Translations under genes and position numbers: made by a program | Shown here: positions 18,185-26,050 of the stretch, one piece after another | Numbering within the stretch: position 1 is the first letter of the stretch | Layout: every line of letters begins with the position of its first letter | Notes under the pieces: model-generated | Told to the model about the DNA's origin: nothing | What the model saw: only the letters and a program-made list of their open reading frames with translations | Databases searched by the model: none | Source: Mesorhizobium sp. Z1-4 | GTDB taxonomy: Bacteria > Pseudomonadota > Alphaproteobacteria > Rhizobiales > Rhizobiaceae | Direction of reading: 5' to 3' | DNA: 64,000 nucleotides | NCBI RefSeq assembly: GCF_004000235.1 | Contig: NZ_RCIO01000003.1 | Span: forward strand, 558,373-622,372

Positions 18185-18886
18185 ATGGATCCCAAAACGC
18201 TCAAGATCGAAGCCGCGCGCGCCGCGCTGGCTTATGTCGAAGACGGAATGAAGCTCGGCATCGGAACCGGCTCGACGGCGGAAGAGTTCGTGCGCCTGCT
18301 GGCGGTGCGCGTGGGTGCGGGGCTCAAGGTCATCGGCGTGCCGACCTCCGAACGCACCGCGGCGCTTTGCAACGAACTCGGTGTACCGCTGACGACGCTC
18401 GACGACGAACCGGCACTCGACCTTGTGATTGACGGTGCCGACGAGATCGACCCGCAGCTTTCGCTGATCAAGGGCGGCGGCGGCGCCCTTCTGCGCGAAA
18501 AGATCGTCGCCGCCGCATCACGGCGGATGATCGTCATCGCGGACAAGAGCAAGCTGGTTTCCGAACTTGGCGCATTTCCGCTGCCCGTCGAAGTCAATCG
18601 CTTTGGCTTGAAGGCGACCGAACTGGCGATTTCTGCGGCTGTTGCGGGCCTTGGCCTTAACTGTGACTTCGGTTTGCGGATGACTGGCGATGAGCCTTTT
18701 GTTACAGACGGCGGCCACTTGATTATAGACGCATCTTTTGGCCGCATTCGGGATGCAAGAGCGCTTTCCGAAGCCCTCCACGCCATACCGGGTGTGGTGG
18801 AGCATGGTCTTTTTCTGGGGCTGGCGGATGTGGCGATCGTCGCCGCCGAAAGCGGCATCGAGACGATCACGGCAAACCGTCACTAG
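18185..18886 (+). CDS. rpiA: Ribose-5-phosphate isomerase A
   Basis: This 233-residue enzyme interconverts ribose 5-phosphate and ribulose 5-phosphate in the pentose phosphate pathway. Visible signatures are [12 protein letters not shown] (residues 20-31, phosphate loop), DGADEIDPQ (about 83-91, catalytic Asp/Glu) and [14 protein letters not shown] (about 96-109, catalytic Lys). The ATG at 18185 gives the standard N-terminus. A DUF2059 gene follows after 15 bases and a terminator closes the pair. Confidence 0.95.
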   Translation: MDPKTLKIEAARAALAYVEDGMKLGIGTGSTAEEFVRLLAVRVGAGLKVIGVPTSERTAALCNELGVPLTTLDDEPALDLVIDGADEIDPQLSLIKGGGGALLREKIVAAASRRMIVIADKSKLVSELGAFPLPVEVNRFGLKATELAISAAVAGLGLNCDFGLRMTGDEPFVTDGGHLIIDASFGRIRDARALSEALHAIPGVVEHGLFLGLADVAIVAAESGIETITANRH

Positions 18887-18901
18887 GGAGTATTCGCAAC
18901 T

Positions 18902-19465
18902 ATGTATCTGGCCATTCGCGCCCGTACCGTTGTCGCAGCTGTTGCCGCCACGGCAATGTTCGCAATTGCGACACCGGCATCTTCGCAGGACATTTCGGAA
19001 AGCCATCTGAAAGCCGCTCGCACGGCGATCGAAGCGCTGACCTCGACGCAGCAATATGACAGCGTGTTGCCTCAGGCCGCGCAGGCGCTGAAACAGGAGC
19101 TGATCCAGAAGAACCCCGATCTCGGCTCCATGATCAGCAATGTCGTTGATGAGGAAACGCTGGCCCTTGCCCCGCGCCGGGGCGACCTTGAGCGCGAGGC
19201 GGCGCAGATTTATGCCAAGATTTTCACCGAGCAGCAGCTTCAGGAAATGACGGCATTCTACGAGTCGGAAACAGGCAAAAAGCTGCTGGAGGACGGTGCG
19301 CTGGTGGCGCGTCAGGTTCATGAAGCCGCCGGTATCTGGCAGCGCGGCCTTGCCCGCGATCTGGCGCAGAGTGTGGGCTCGAAGGTCCAGGCGATCATCG
19401 CGGCGAACGCCGACAAGGCACCCGCCGGCGGCGAAGCTCCGGCTGCACCTGAAGGTTCGAACTAG
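18902..19465 (+). CDS. Secreted DUF2059 domain protein
   Basis: The 187-residue protein has a signal peptide (about residues 1-29, cleavage near SSA/SSQ-D) followed by one DUF2059 domain. The block 'YAKIFTEQQLQEMTAFYESETGKKLLE' near 100-126 is the recognisable core. It ends in an Ala/Pro/Gly-rich tail. Predicted periplasmic, with no known activity. It is co-oriented with rpiA and followed 31 bases later by a strong terminator. Confidence 0.85.
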   Translation: MYLAIRARTVVAAVAATAMFAIATPASSQDISESHLKAARTAIEALTSTQQYDSVLPQAAQALKQELIQKNPDLGSMISNVVDEETLALAPRRGDLEREAAQIYAKIFTEQQLQEMTAFYESETGKKLLEDGALVARQVHEAAGIWQRGLARDLAQSVGSKVQAIIAANADKAPAGGEAPAAPEGSN

Positions 19466-19496
19466 CGTACCAGCCGCCGTTCAATTTTTCGAAACC

Positions 19497-19529
19497 GAAA
19501 GCCCGGCGCGCGCGCCGGGCTTTCTTTTT
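19497..19529 (+). terminator. Rho-independent terminator after rpiA-DUF2059
   Basis: A 14-base-pair perfect palindrome, arms GAAAGCCCGGCGCG and CGCGCCGGGCTTTC with effectively no spacer in sequence (about four bases would form the loop), followed by TTTTT. Confidence 0.88.
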
Positions 19530-19591
19530 GCTGCCCGCGTGCCTAGATCGTGCGCTCCACCATCCCTTCGCCGCGTCCACGGGAGGCCCTG

Positions 19592-20980
19592 ATGGCCAGT
19601 TACGACTACGATCTCTTTGTCATTGGCGGAGGCTCGGGCGGCGTGCGGGCAGGGCGCGTGGCGGCCTCGCTCGGCAAGCGCGTTGCGGTTGCGGAGGAAT
19701 ACCGCTTTGGCGGCACCTGTGTCATTCGCGGCTGCGTACCGAAGAAGCTCTTTGTTTATGCGTCGCAGTTTGCCGAACATTTCGAGGATTCGGCGGGTTA
19801 TGGCTGGTCGGTTGAGAAGCCGACATTCGACTGGGCAACACTCATAGCCAACAAGGACAGGGAAATTGCCCGGCTGGAGGCTGCCTACCGTTCCGGCCTC
19901 GACAACGCCAAGGCCGAGATGATCGACAGCCGCGCGGTGCTGGTCGACGATCACCACGTGCGGATCGTTGCCGAAGACCGGGTGGTGAGCGCGGAAACGA
20001 TTCTGATCGCAACTGGCGGGCGTCCCAATCCGCATGAGGCGCTTCCCGGCCGCGAAAACTGCATCAGCTCGAACGAGGCGTTCCACCTTACGGAGCTGCC
20101 GCGCAGCATCGCCATCGAAGGTGGAGGCTACATCGCGGTCGAGTTCGCCAACATCTTTCATGGCCTCGGGGTGGAAACGACACTTATATATCGCGGGAAG
20201 GAAATCCTCGGCCGCTTCGATATGGATGTGCGGCGGGCGCTGCACGAGGAGATGGAGAAGAAGGGTATCCGCATCCTGTGCCAGTCGGTCGCCATCGGGG
20301 TCGACAAGCAGGCGGACGGCACGCTGGCGGTACATCTCAACACAGGCAACACGTTGCAGGTCGGGCAGATGATGCTCGCCATCGGCCGCTTGCCGAATAC
20401 GGAAGGCCTCGGCCTTGAGGCGGCCGGCGTGGAGACCGGCCGGACCGGCGAAATCCTGGTCGACGAATATTCGCGCACGAATGTCGCCAACATCTATGCG
20501 ATCGGCGACGTGACAAACCGCGTGCAGCTCACACCGGTCGCGATCCACGAAGCCATGTGTCTCATCGATACGCTCTATCGCGGCAAGCCGACCAGTCCGG
20601 ACCATGAGGCAATCCCCACAGCGGTGTTTTCGCAGCCGGAAATCGGCACGGTCGGGCTGTCGGAAGACGCCGCCGCAGCACAGTATGGCGAACTCGAAAT
20701 CTATCTCGCGCGCTTCCGGCCGATGCGGCACACCCTTTCGGGCCGCGACGAGAGAATGGTGATGAAGCTTGTCGTCGACGGCGAGACCCGCAAGGTGCTC
20801 GGCGCGCATGTTCTTGGGCCCGACGCAGGCGAGATGGCACAGCTTCTCGGTATCCCGATCAAAGCGGGCCTGACCAAGGACGATTTCGACCGGACGATGG
20901 CTTTGCATCCCTCGGCCGCCGAGGAACTGGTGACGATGTATCAGCCGACCTATCGCGTGAAAGACGGCCAGCGAGTGTAG
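19592..20980 (+). CDS. gor: Glutathione-disulfide reductase
   Basis: The 462-residue flavoprotein reduces oxidised glutathione with NADPH. The FAD motif GGGSGGVRAGRVAA is at residues 11-24, the redox-active disulfide CVIRGC at Cys 43 and Cys 48, the NAD(P) motif in the middle around EGGGYIAVEFANIF, and the C-terminal active-site motif HPSAAEE near 443-449. The ATG at 19592 follows GGGAGG. It stands alone, upstream of the ATP-grasp/repeat-protein pair but separated from it by a promoter-like sequence. Confidence 0.93.
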   Translation: MASYDYDLFVIGGGSGGVRAGRVAASLGKRVAVAEEYRFGGTCVIRGCVPKKLFVYASQFAEHFEDSAGYGWSVEKPTFDWATLIANKDREIARLEAAYRSGLDNAKAEMIDSRAVLVDDHHVRIVAEDRVVSAETILIATGGRPNPHEALPGRENCISSNEAFHLTELPRSIAIEGGGYIAVEFANIFHGLGVETTLIYRGKEILGRFDMDVRRALHEEMEKKGIRILCQSVAIGVDKQADGTLAVHLNTGNTLQVGQMMLAIGRLPNTEGLGLEAAGVETGRTGEILVDEYSRTNVANIYAIGDVTNRVQLTPVAIHEAMCLIDTLYRGKPTSPDHEAIPTAVFSQPEIGTVGLSEDAAAAQYGELEIYLARFRPMRHTLSGRDERMVMKLVVDGETRKVLGAHVLGPDAGEMAQLLGIPIKAGLTKDDFDRTMALHPSAAEELVTMYQPTYRVKDGQRV

Positions 20981-21055
20981 TTTGCTCGGTGTCTTCTTCC
21001 CGTCAATAAATGACCGGATCAATTCAAGCTGCATTGCTTGTGTATTCGAGTTCGA

Positions 21056-21085
21056 TTGACTGAGGCGGTTGTGTAAATTTATGCT
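21056..21085 (+). promoter_or_regulatory. Putative sigma-70-type promoter of the graspetide-like operon
   Basis: TTGACT and TATGCT are separated by 18 bases in an AT-rich stretch, 49 bases before the precursor start codon. It is unusually AT-rich for this window. A TTATGC reading with a 17-base spacer is also possible. Confidence 0.5.
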
Positions 21086-21133
21086 GTAAGAAAAAATGTT
21101 CGTATGGGGCTCAATCATCAATGGGAGCCTCAA

Positions 21134-21823
21134 ATGGCAAAGCAAGTACGCATACTCTCAGTCGACAATATCGAGATCATCGTCCAGAAGAGTAACCCGC
21201 CGCAGGCAGTTATCATGGTAGCGGGAACCGCGAGTACGCCCGGGTACAAGGATGTACACCTTGCCCCGCTGGAGAAAGTTCTGTCGCCGGACGGTATTCT
21301 TGATCTCGAGCTCGTTGGTAAGCCGCCGGATGGCATTGTCATACAGGTGTTGACCCCGGTCTTTGCGGATTACGTGGTCGACAAGGACGTCGACAGACTC
21401 GTTGGCGTGAAGGTTCATGCGCGCAGCAACGACATGACGGCACTCGTTAGCGGCCGCGGGCAGTCCCAGCCGGGCGCGGAGGCCGCCGCCGGCCTGACTA
21501 CGTTCGCAGTTGGCGAAGAAACGCCGAAAACGTTCCATATCGGGGAAGAGTTTCCCAAGACGTTCCGGTTCGGCGAGGAGGGCCCGACCACGCTCAGGGT
21601 TGGAGAAGAGGGAAGAAGCTGGCCGACCGGCGAAAACTGGCCAACTACATTTGCCTTTGGCGAGGAAGGACCGAAAACGCTGGCCATCGGCGAAGAAGGG
21701 CCGAAGCCGTTCTTTGGCGAGTCCGACCCGCGAGTGGAGGGGCCCGGAACCGGTCCGGTGGCGGAAGATTTCGATCCCGGTTTCGACGTAGATCCCGGAC
21801 CCTTCGGTCGCCGCAACCGCTAG
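21134..21823 (+). CDS. Putative graspetide (omega-ester peptide) precursor with [T/K]TxxxxEE core repeats
   Basis: This 229-residue protein has two parts. Residues 1 to about 100 look like a compact, beta-rich domain (hydrophobic stretches such as AVIMVAGTAS and DGIVIQVLTPVFADYVV) that I do not recognise; residues 101-120 are a polar linker. Residues 121-198 are eight tandem units of nine to ten residues: six obey [T/K]T-x4-EE (TTFAVGEE, KTFHIGEE, KTFRFGEE, TTLRVGEE, TTFAFGEE, KTLAIGEE) and two are degenerate (RSWPTGEN, KPFFGES). The tail is Asp/Pro/Gly-rich. TTxxxxEE is the core motif of plesiocin-type graspetides, in which an ATP-grasp ligase links Thr hydroxyls to Glu carboxylates. The ATP-grasp gene starts three bases downstream. 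The ATG at 21134 has GGGAG upstream. There is no signal peptide. The graspetide role is inferred from motif and neighbour. Confidence 0.78.
   Translation: MAKQVRILSVDNIEIIVQKSNPPQAVIMVAGTASTPGYKDVHLAPLEKVLSPDGILDLELVGKPPDGIVIQVLTPVFADYVVDKDVDRLVGVKVHARSNDMTALVSGRGQSQPGAEAAAGLTTFAVGEETPKTFHIGEEFPKTFRFGEEGPTTLRVGEEGRSWPTGENWPTTFAFGEEGPKTLAIGEEGPKPFFGESDPRVEGPGTGPVAEDFDPGFDVDPGPFGRRNR
21494..21727 (+). repeat. Coding tandem repeat: graspetide core units
   Basis: Eight units of 27-30 bases encode the P-[K/T]-T-[F/L]-x-x-G-E-E-x pattern. Codons for the invariant GEE vary between units (GGCGAAGAA, GGGGAAGAG, GGCGAGGAG, GGAGAAGAG), so the repeat is kept at protein level rather than being a fresh DNA duplication. 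Confidence 0.9.
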
Positions 21824-21826
21824 GCA

Positions 21827-22720
21827 ATGCGGGGGCATTTTTTTCTGGCCGGCGGGCGGAGCGACCCTTCGCTCGCCGCGCTGCGAGAGGCGTGCATCCG
21901 CGCGGAAGTTCCTGTTGCACAATTGCTGCATGACCATGACGCAGAACCAGCGGTCCTTTTTCGGCCCGGCTCGCGCGAGATCGAAGCGGATGGGCAGCAG
22001 TTCATCGTTTCTGCTGGTTTCTGTCGGTACGATGTCTTTTCAAGTCCGAACGGGGAGATCACGGCCGGTTTGCCAAAATCGCCGGCTTGGTTCGCACTTG
22101 CCACCGGGCTGCTTGCCTTGCCGGAAGTTCGGTCGTTCAATTCCGGTCAACTGGCCGATGCAGGCAACAAGCCAGGGGATCTGGCGATAGCTATCGCTGC
22201 CGGACTACAGGTACCCGAGACCGTATTGTCGAATTCGCGAGCGCACATTGAGGCGTTTCTGGGACGATATCCCGATGCCGTCGCAAAACCTGTGGCCGGT
22301 GGCGGCTACTGCCATGATGCTGCAAAGTCGCTTGAAGCCGCAGATTGGCAGGATGAGCGAACTGCATTACCGGCATTTCTTCAGGAGCGCCTTTCTTATC
22401 CGGAATACAGAATCTACCGGATTGGAACAGAATTTCTGGCATTCAAGCTTGAAAGCCGATTTCTCGACTATCGCGTCGATCCTGCGTCGCGCATGGTCGT
22501 GCTCGATGACATAGGCTCCATCCGTCCTCTGATGAACGGTCTAAGCAAGGTATCGGACATGCTGAGGATGGATTTTTGCGCCTTCGACCTCAAGACGCGC
22601 GCCCGGGATGGAGAAGTCTGTTTTCTGGAAGTGAATTCAGGCCCAATGTTTGCCGCCCACGATGCCGTTTCTCGGGGCAGGCTCACCGACATGATGGTCC
22701 GTCATCTATGGCGGTCTTGA
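21827..22720 (+). CDS. ATP-grasp ligase, RimK/MvdD-like (putative graspetide synthetase)
   Basis: The 297-residue protein has the layout of graspetide ligases: a divergent N-terminal pre-ATP-grasp region (about 1-95), a linker with 'NKPGDLAIAIAAGLQVPETVLSN' character (about 111-133, as in MvdC/MvdD/PsnB), and an ATP-grasp domain. The ATP-binding Lys is in AVAKPVAGGG (about 149-158), the adenine-contacting segment is QERL (about 188-191), an Arg-containing YRIYRIG follows, and the metal-binding residues are Asp in RMDFCAFDL (about 252-260) and Glu/Asn in FLEVNSGPMF near 275. It is separated from the precursor stop by three bases, so the genes are coupled. Expected action is ATP-dependent esterification or amidation of precursor side chains. 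RimK-like glutamyl ligase activity is the main alternative. Confidence 0.82.
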   Translation: MRGHFFLAGGRSDPSLAALREACIRAEVPVAQLLHDHDAEPAVLFRPGSREIEADGQQFIVSAGFCRYDVFSSPNGEITAGLPKSPAWFALATGLLALPEVRSFNSGQLADAGNKPGDLAIAIAAGLQVPETVLSNSRAHIEAFLGRYPDAVAKPVAGGGYCHDAAKSLEAADWQDERTALPAFLQERLSYPEYRIYRIGTEFLAFKLESRFLDYRVDPASRMVVLDDIGSIRPLMNGLSKVSDMLRMDFCAFDLKTRARDGEVCFLEVNSGPMFAAHDAVSRGRLTDMMVRHLWRS

Positions 22721-22729
22721 ACAAGCAGC

Positions 22730-23644
22730 CTAACCAGCCTGGCCCATCGTCATTTGTTTGCCCTCGAGCAGCCAGGCGATGAATTGCGGCCACAGCGTTT
22801 CGGCAAAGCGCGAGCGAAAGAAGCCCAGGTGTCCGATCCTGTCGGCTCCGCCGTCTTGCGGCGCGAGCCATCGCGTTTCGACGGGTGCATTGCTGTAGTA
22901 GCTCATGAGCTTGGCTGTTGCGCGCGGATTTCCCCACGGATCGTCACTCATACCGAGGGTTAGGATCGGCGTTGTCACCGCCGCTATGCGCGAAACTTCC
23001 GGAACCTGCGGATCGCCGAAGAAATATTCCGGATGCCTGCACCATCTGGCCCAGTCGCGAAAACAGGAGGAGGGTATCGGCTCGCCAAGCGCCATCCAGC
23101 GCGGCATGCTGGAATAAAGGTAAGAGACCGGAACGCCGATAAGGTTCATGCGCGCCCAGACTGTCGGATCGTCGAGCAATGCATGATAGCCGGACATCGT
23201 TGCGACCATGCCGTAGCGTTCGAAGCGGTCCGCTATGCCGCTCAAGCCGAGCGCCTGGCCGCCGAATGATTGGCCCACACCGACCATTGGATGTCCCGGG
23301 GCGACTTCGTCCAGCCTCGCCGCCGCCGCCGGAAGGTCGAGCAGGGCCCAGTCACGATAATTGAGGCGTTTGCGCCATTCGCGCGGTCGCTTCGAACCGC
23401 CAACGCCGCGATAATCGTAGACCATTGCGGCCCGCGCGCCGGACGCAACGCATGCCTTGGCAAAATTCACATAAAGCCCGCGCGGAACCGCCGTCGCCCC
23501 CGAAACAAGAACCAAAGGCCCGTGGCCGGCGCCCTGGAAGATGGTCGCGGCCAAAGGGAAGCCGTCAGGCGCTTCCACGATGATTTCGGTACCGGCTTCG
23601 CTTTCCTCGCGTTCGGAGGCGGCCCTTTGCGGCTGATCGAGCAT
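22730..23644 (-). CDS. Alpha/beta fold hydrolase
   Basis: The 304-residue hydrolase has the nucleophile elbow GQSFGG at about residues 122-127, an acidic residue in GMSDDPWG near 237, and a C-terminal His in RIGHLGFF near 275. The closest recognisable group is the predicted alpha/beta hydrolases of the COG4757 type. It converges on the ATP-grasp gene, with 9 bases between stops, so it is transcribed separately and need not belong to that system. Its upstream region holds a TTTACGT palindrome. Confidence 0.83.
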   Translation of the reverse strand: MLDQPQRAASEREESEAGTEIIVEAPDGFPLAATIFQGAGHGPLVLVSGATAVPRGLYVNFAKACVASGARAAMVYDYRGVGGSKRPREWRKRLNYRDWALLDLPAAAARLDEVAPGHPMVGVGQSFGGQALGLSGIADRFERYGMVATMSGYHALLDDPTVWARMNLIGVPVSYLYSSMPRWMALGEPIPSSCFRDWARWCRHPEYFFGDPQVPEVSRIAAVTTPILTLGMSDDPWGNPRATAKLMSYYSNAPVETRWLAPQDGGADRIGHLGFFRSRFAETLWPQFIAWLLEGKQMTMGQAG

Positions 23645-23683
23645 ACGAAAACCCTGGGATCGGTATCTATGAGAATCATACCA

Positions 23684-23699
23684 TTTACGTGAACGTCAA
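23684..23699. promoter_or_regulatory. 16-base palindrome, possible operator of the hydrolase or GGCT gene
   Basis: TTTACGTGAACGTCAA is an inverted repeat with half-site TT(T/G)ACGT and a two-base centre. It lies 39 bases upstream of the hydrolase start and 71 bases before the divergent cyclotransferase start. The shape resembles operators of LiuR-type MerR regulators, but no such regulator is encoded here. Confidence 0.35.
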
Positions 23700-23770
23700 A
23701 GTCAATATCCATCTGCGCTGCGTTATGGCAGGTGCTTGCGCGTGTCCGCCAAGGGGCTAGCTTGGCTGCG

Positions 23771-24400
23771 ATGGACGAGAAGCCACCGATCGAAATGCGC
23801 GTGCCGGACGGGCCTCTCGTGGCCTATTTCGGCTACGGCTCGCTGGTCAACCGGGCGACCTTGCGCACCCAAATCGTCTCAGCAGTTCCCGCGCGTCTTC
23901 ATGGCTGGCGGCGGCTGTGGCGCACGCGGCCGGACATGCCCGGCTTTCCCGCGGCATTGCTGACGGTGGAAGCGGCGGATGGCGCGGGGTGCGACGGGCT
24001 TCTGCTATTCGACCGGGCGGAAAACCTGGCCGCAGTCGACGCGCGCGAAGCCCGCTACCGTCGCGTCACAATCGGACGCGGGGCGATCGAGACGGAGGCC
24101 CCGCTGCCGCAGGACTTCGAGGCCTATGTATATGTTGCACACACCGATTTGCCGCAGCACCCGCAACCGACGATGATCCTGCAATCCTATCTCGATGCGG
24201 TGATGCAGGGTTTCCTTGCCGAGCACGGAGAAGCCGGTTTGGTCCGGTTCGTGCGTGAGACGGGAAGCTTCGACTTTCCTGTCCTGCGCGACCGGGCAGC
24301 GCCGCGCTATCCGCGCAGCGTTGAGCTGACAGAGTTTCAGCGATCGCTTTTTGACGATCTGCTTGGCCGGAACGGGGCCGAATTCCGCGACAGCGCGTGA
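23771..24400 (+). CDS. Gamma-glutamylcyclotransferase-like protein
   Basis: The 209-residue protein has the GGCT-fold opening VAYFGYGSLVNRATL at about residues 17-31, whose YGSL loop binds the substrate, followed by the HGWRRLWRTRPDMPGF segment. GGCT-like enzymes form 5-oxoproline from gamma-glutamyl compounds, and ChaC-type members degrade glutathione; which applies is not clear. I take the ATG at 23771 rather than the frame opening at 23732 because homology begins there. It lies 113 bases before the DAHP synthase gene. Confidence 0.8.
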   Translation: MDEKPPIEMRVPDGPLVAYFGYGSLVNRATLRTQIVSAVPARLHGWRRLWRTRPDMPGFPAALLTVEAADGAGCDGLLLFDRAENLAAVDAREARYRRVTIGRGAIETEAPLPQDFEAYVYVAHTDLPQHPQPTMILQSYLDAVMQGFLAEHGEAGLVRFVRETGSFDFPVLRDRAAPRYPRSVELTEFQRSLFDDLLGRNGAEFRDSA

Positions 24401-24513
24401 TCCAATTCGGCAGATTAGCGTCTGGAACGCCCGCAGTGCTTCCTGTATAGAGCCGCATTCCGTGGGCGGTTTCCGTTTACCGCCCGCGATAAAAAGTGAG
24501 TAATGGTGTCGAT

Positions 24514-25887
24514 ATGAAGAAGTGGTCTCCGAATTCCTGGCGCGGCATGCCGATCAAGCAGGTACCGGTCTATCCGGACCCGGATGCGTTGGTCGAAACG
24601 GAAAAGCACCTGGCAAGCTATCCGCCGCTCGTTTTTGCAGGTGAGGCGCGCAAGCTGAAAAGCCAGCTGGCCGCGGTCGCGGAGGGCAAGTCTTTTCTGC
24701 TCCAGGGTGGTGATTGCGCTGAGAGCTTCGCTGAACACGGCGCGGACAATATTCGCGACTTCTTCCGCGTTTTCCTGCAGATGGCTGCCGTATTGACCTT
24801 TGCTGGCACTCAACCGGTGGTCAAAGTCGGGCGCATCGCGGGTCAGTTTGCGAAACCCCGGTCTTCCGACAATGAGGAAAAGGACGGCAAGACGCTGCCG
24901 AGCTACCGCGGCGATATCATCAACGGGATCGATTTCGACGAAAAGTCGCGTATTCCGGATCCAGCGCGGCAGGAGATGGCGTACCGGCAGTCCGCCGCTA
25001 CGCTTAATCTTTTGCGCGCTTTCGCGCAGGGCGGTTTTGCAAGCCTCGAGAACGTACATCGGTGGATGCTCGGTTTCGTCTCCGACAGCCCGCAGTCCGA
25101 GCGTTATGAGGCGCTGGCGAGCCGTATCACCGAGACGGTTGAGTTCATGCGCGCCATGGGCATCACCTCGGACACCAATTTTGCGCTGCGCGAGACGGAT
25201 TTCTACACCAGCCATGAAGCGCTTCTGCTTGGATACGAAGAAGCGCTCACCCGTGTCGATTCGACCTCGGGCGACTGGTACGCAACCTCCGGCCATATGA
25301 TCTGGATCGGCGACCGAACCCGCCAGCCAGATCATGCGCATGTCGAGTATTGCCGCGGTATCAAGAACCCGCTCGGCCTGAAATGCGGACCCTCGATGAC
25401 GCCGGAAGGTCTGATCGAGCTGATTGACCTGCTCAATCCGGAGAACGAGCCGGGCAGGCTGACGCTGATCGCCCGCTTCGGTGCCGACAAGGTCGGGGAG
25501 CATCTTCCGGGGCTCGTTCGAGCTGTGAAGGCGGAAGGCCGCAAGGTCGTCTGGTCTTGCGATCCCATGCATGGCAACACAATCACCCTGAACAGCTACA
25601 AGACGCGGCCTTTTGATCGTATTCTCAAAGAGGTACAGGCGTTTTTTGATGTACATCGTTCAGAAGGAACGCACCCGGGCGGTATTCATGTCGAGATGAC
25701 CGGCAAGAACGTCACCGAGTGCACCGGCGGCGCGCGTGCGATCTCCGCCGATGATCTGCACGACCGCTACCACACGCACTGCGACCCACGCCTGAACTCC
25801 GATCAGGCGCTCGAACTGGCTTTTCTGATCTCGGACCTGCTCAAGACGAAGCAGCCTGACGTAAGCAGGAAGGCGGCCAACGGCTGA
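24514..25887 (+). CDS. aroG: 3-deoxy-7-phosphoheptulonate synthase, class II
   Basis: The 457-residue type II (plant-like) DAHP synthase condenses phosphoenolpyruvate and erythrose 4-phosphate as the first step of the shikimate pathway. Diagnostic blocks are the N-terminal [17 protein letters not shown], then [12 protein letters not shown] (about 71-82, metal-binding Cys), the Arg-rich [19 protein letters not shown] near 155-173, and [17 protein letters not shown] (about 388-404). The ATG at 24514 gives the usual rhizobial N-terminus; an in-frame GTG at 24496 is possible. A terminator follows. Confidence 0.95.
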   Translation: MKKWSPNSWRGMPIKQVPVYPDPDALVETEKHLASYPPLVFAGEARKLKSQLAAVAEGKSFLLQGGDCAESFAEHGADNIRDFFRVFLQMAAVLTFAGTQPVVKVGRIAGQFAKPRSSDNEEKDGKTLPSYRGDIINGIDFDEKSRIPDPARQEMAYRQSAATLNLLRAFAQGGFASLENVHRWMLGFVSDSPQSERYEALASRITETVEFMRAMGITSDTNFALRETDFYTSHEALLLGYEEALTRVDSTSGDWYATSGHMIWIGDRTRQPDHAHVEYCRGIKNPLGLKCGPSMTPEGLIELIDLLNPENEPGRLTLIARFGADKVGEHLPGLVRAVKAEGRKVVWSCDPMHGNTITLNSYKTRPFDRILKEVQAFFDVHRSEGTHPGGIHVEMTGKNVTECTGGARAISADDLHDRYHTHCDPRLNSDQALELAFLISDLLKTKQPDVSRKAANG

Positions 25888-25923
25888 GTGCCGCGCAGCG
25901 AGACGGATCACGAAGTTGCATCG

Positions 25924-25955
25924 ACCCGGCAGCCGCCCGCGCTGCCGGGTTTTTT
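25924..25955 (+). terminator. Rho-independent terminator after DAHP synthase gene
   Basis: A ten-base-pair stem ACCCGGCAGC/GCTGCCGGGT with loop CGCCCGC is followed by a run of T. It starts 36 bases after the stop codon. Confidence 0.92.
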
Positions 25956-26050
25956 ACCGTCTGCTAACCCTGCTGACCGCGCTGCCACCATGGAAAGCGG
26001 TCTTTAAGGTCCAAGGCGCATAACCGTTCCATGATTGGGATGGTGCGCGA

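Noticed and set aside
21134-21823. The repeat protein as a pentapeptide-repeat, structural or ice-binding-like protein
   Set aside because: The period is ten, not five; the conserved positions are nucleophilic Thr/Lys and paired Glu, and an ATP-grasp gene is coupled to it, which fits a ligase substrate better.
21827-22720. The ATP-grasp gene as glutathione synthetase or D-Ala-D-Ala ligase
   Set aside because: Length, the pre-grasp linker and the EVNSGPMF metal motif fit the RimK/MvdD side of the superfamily; the nearby gor gene has its own transcription unit and is not evidence for glutathione synthesis here.
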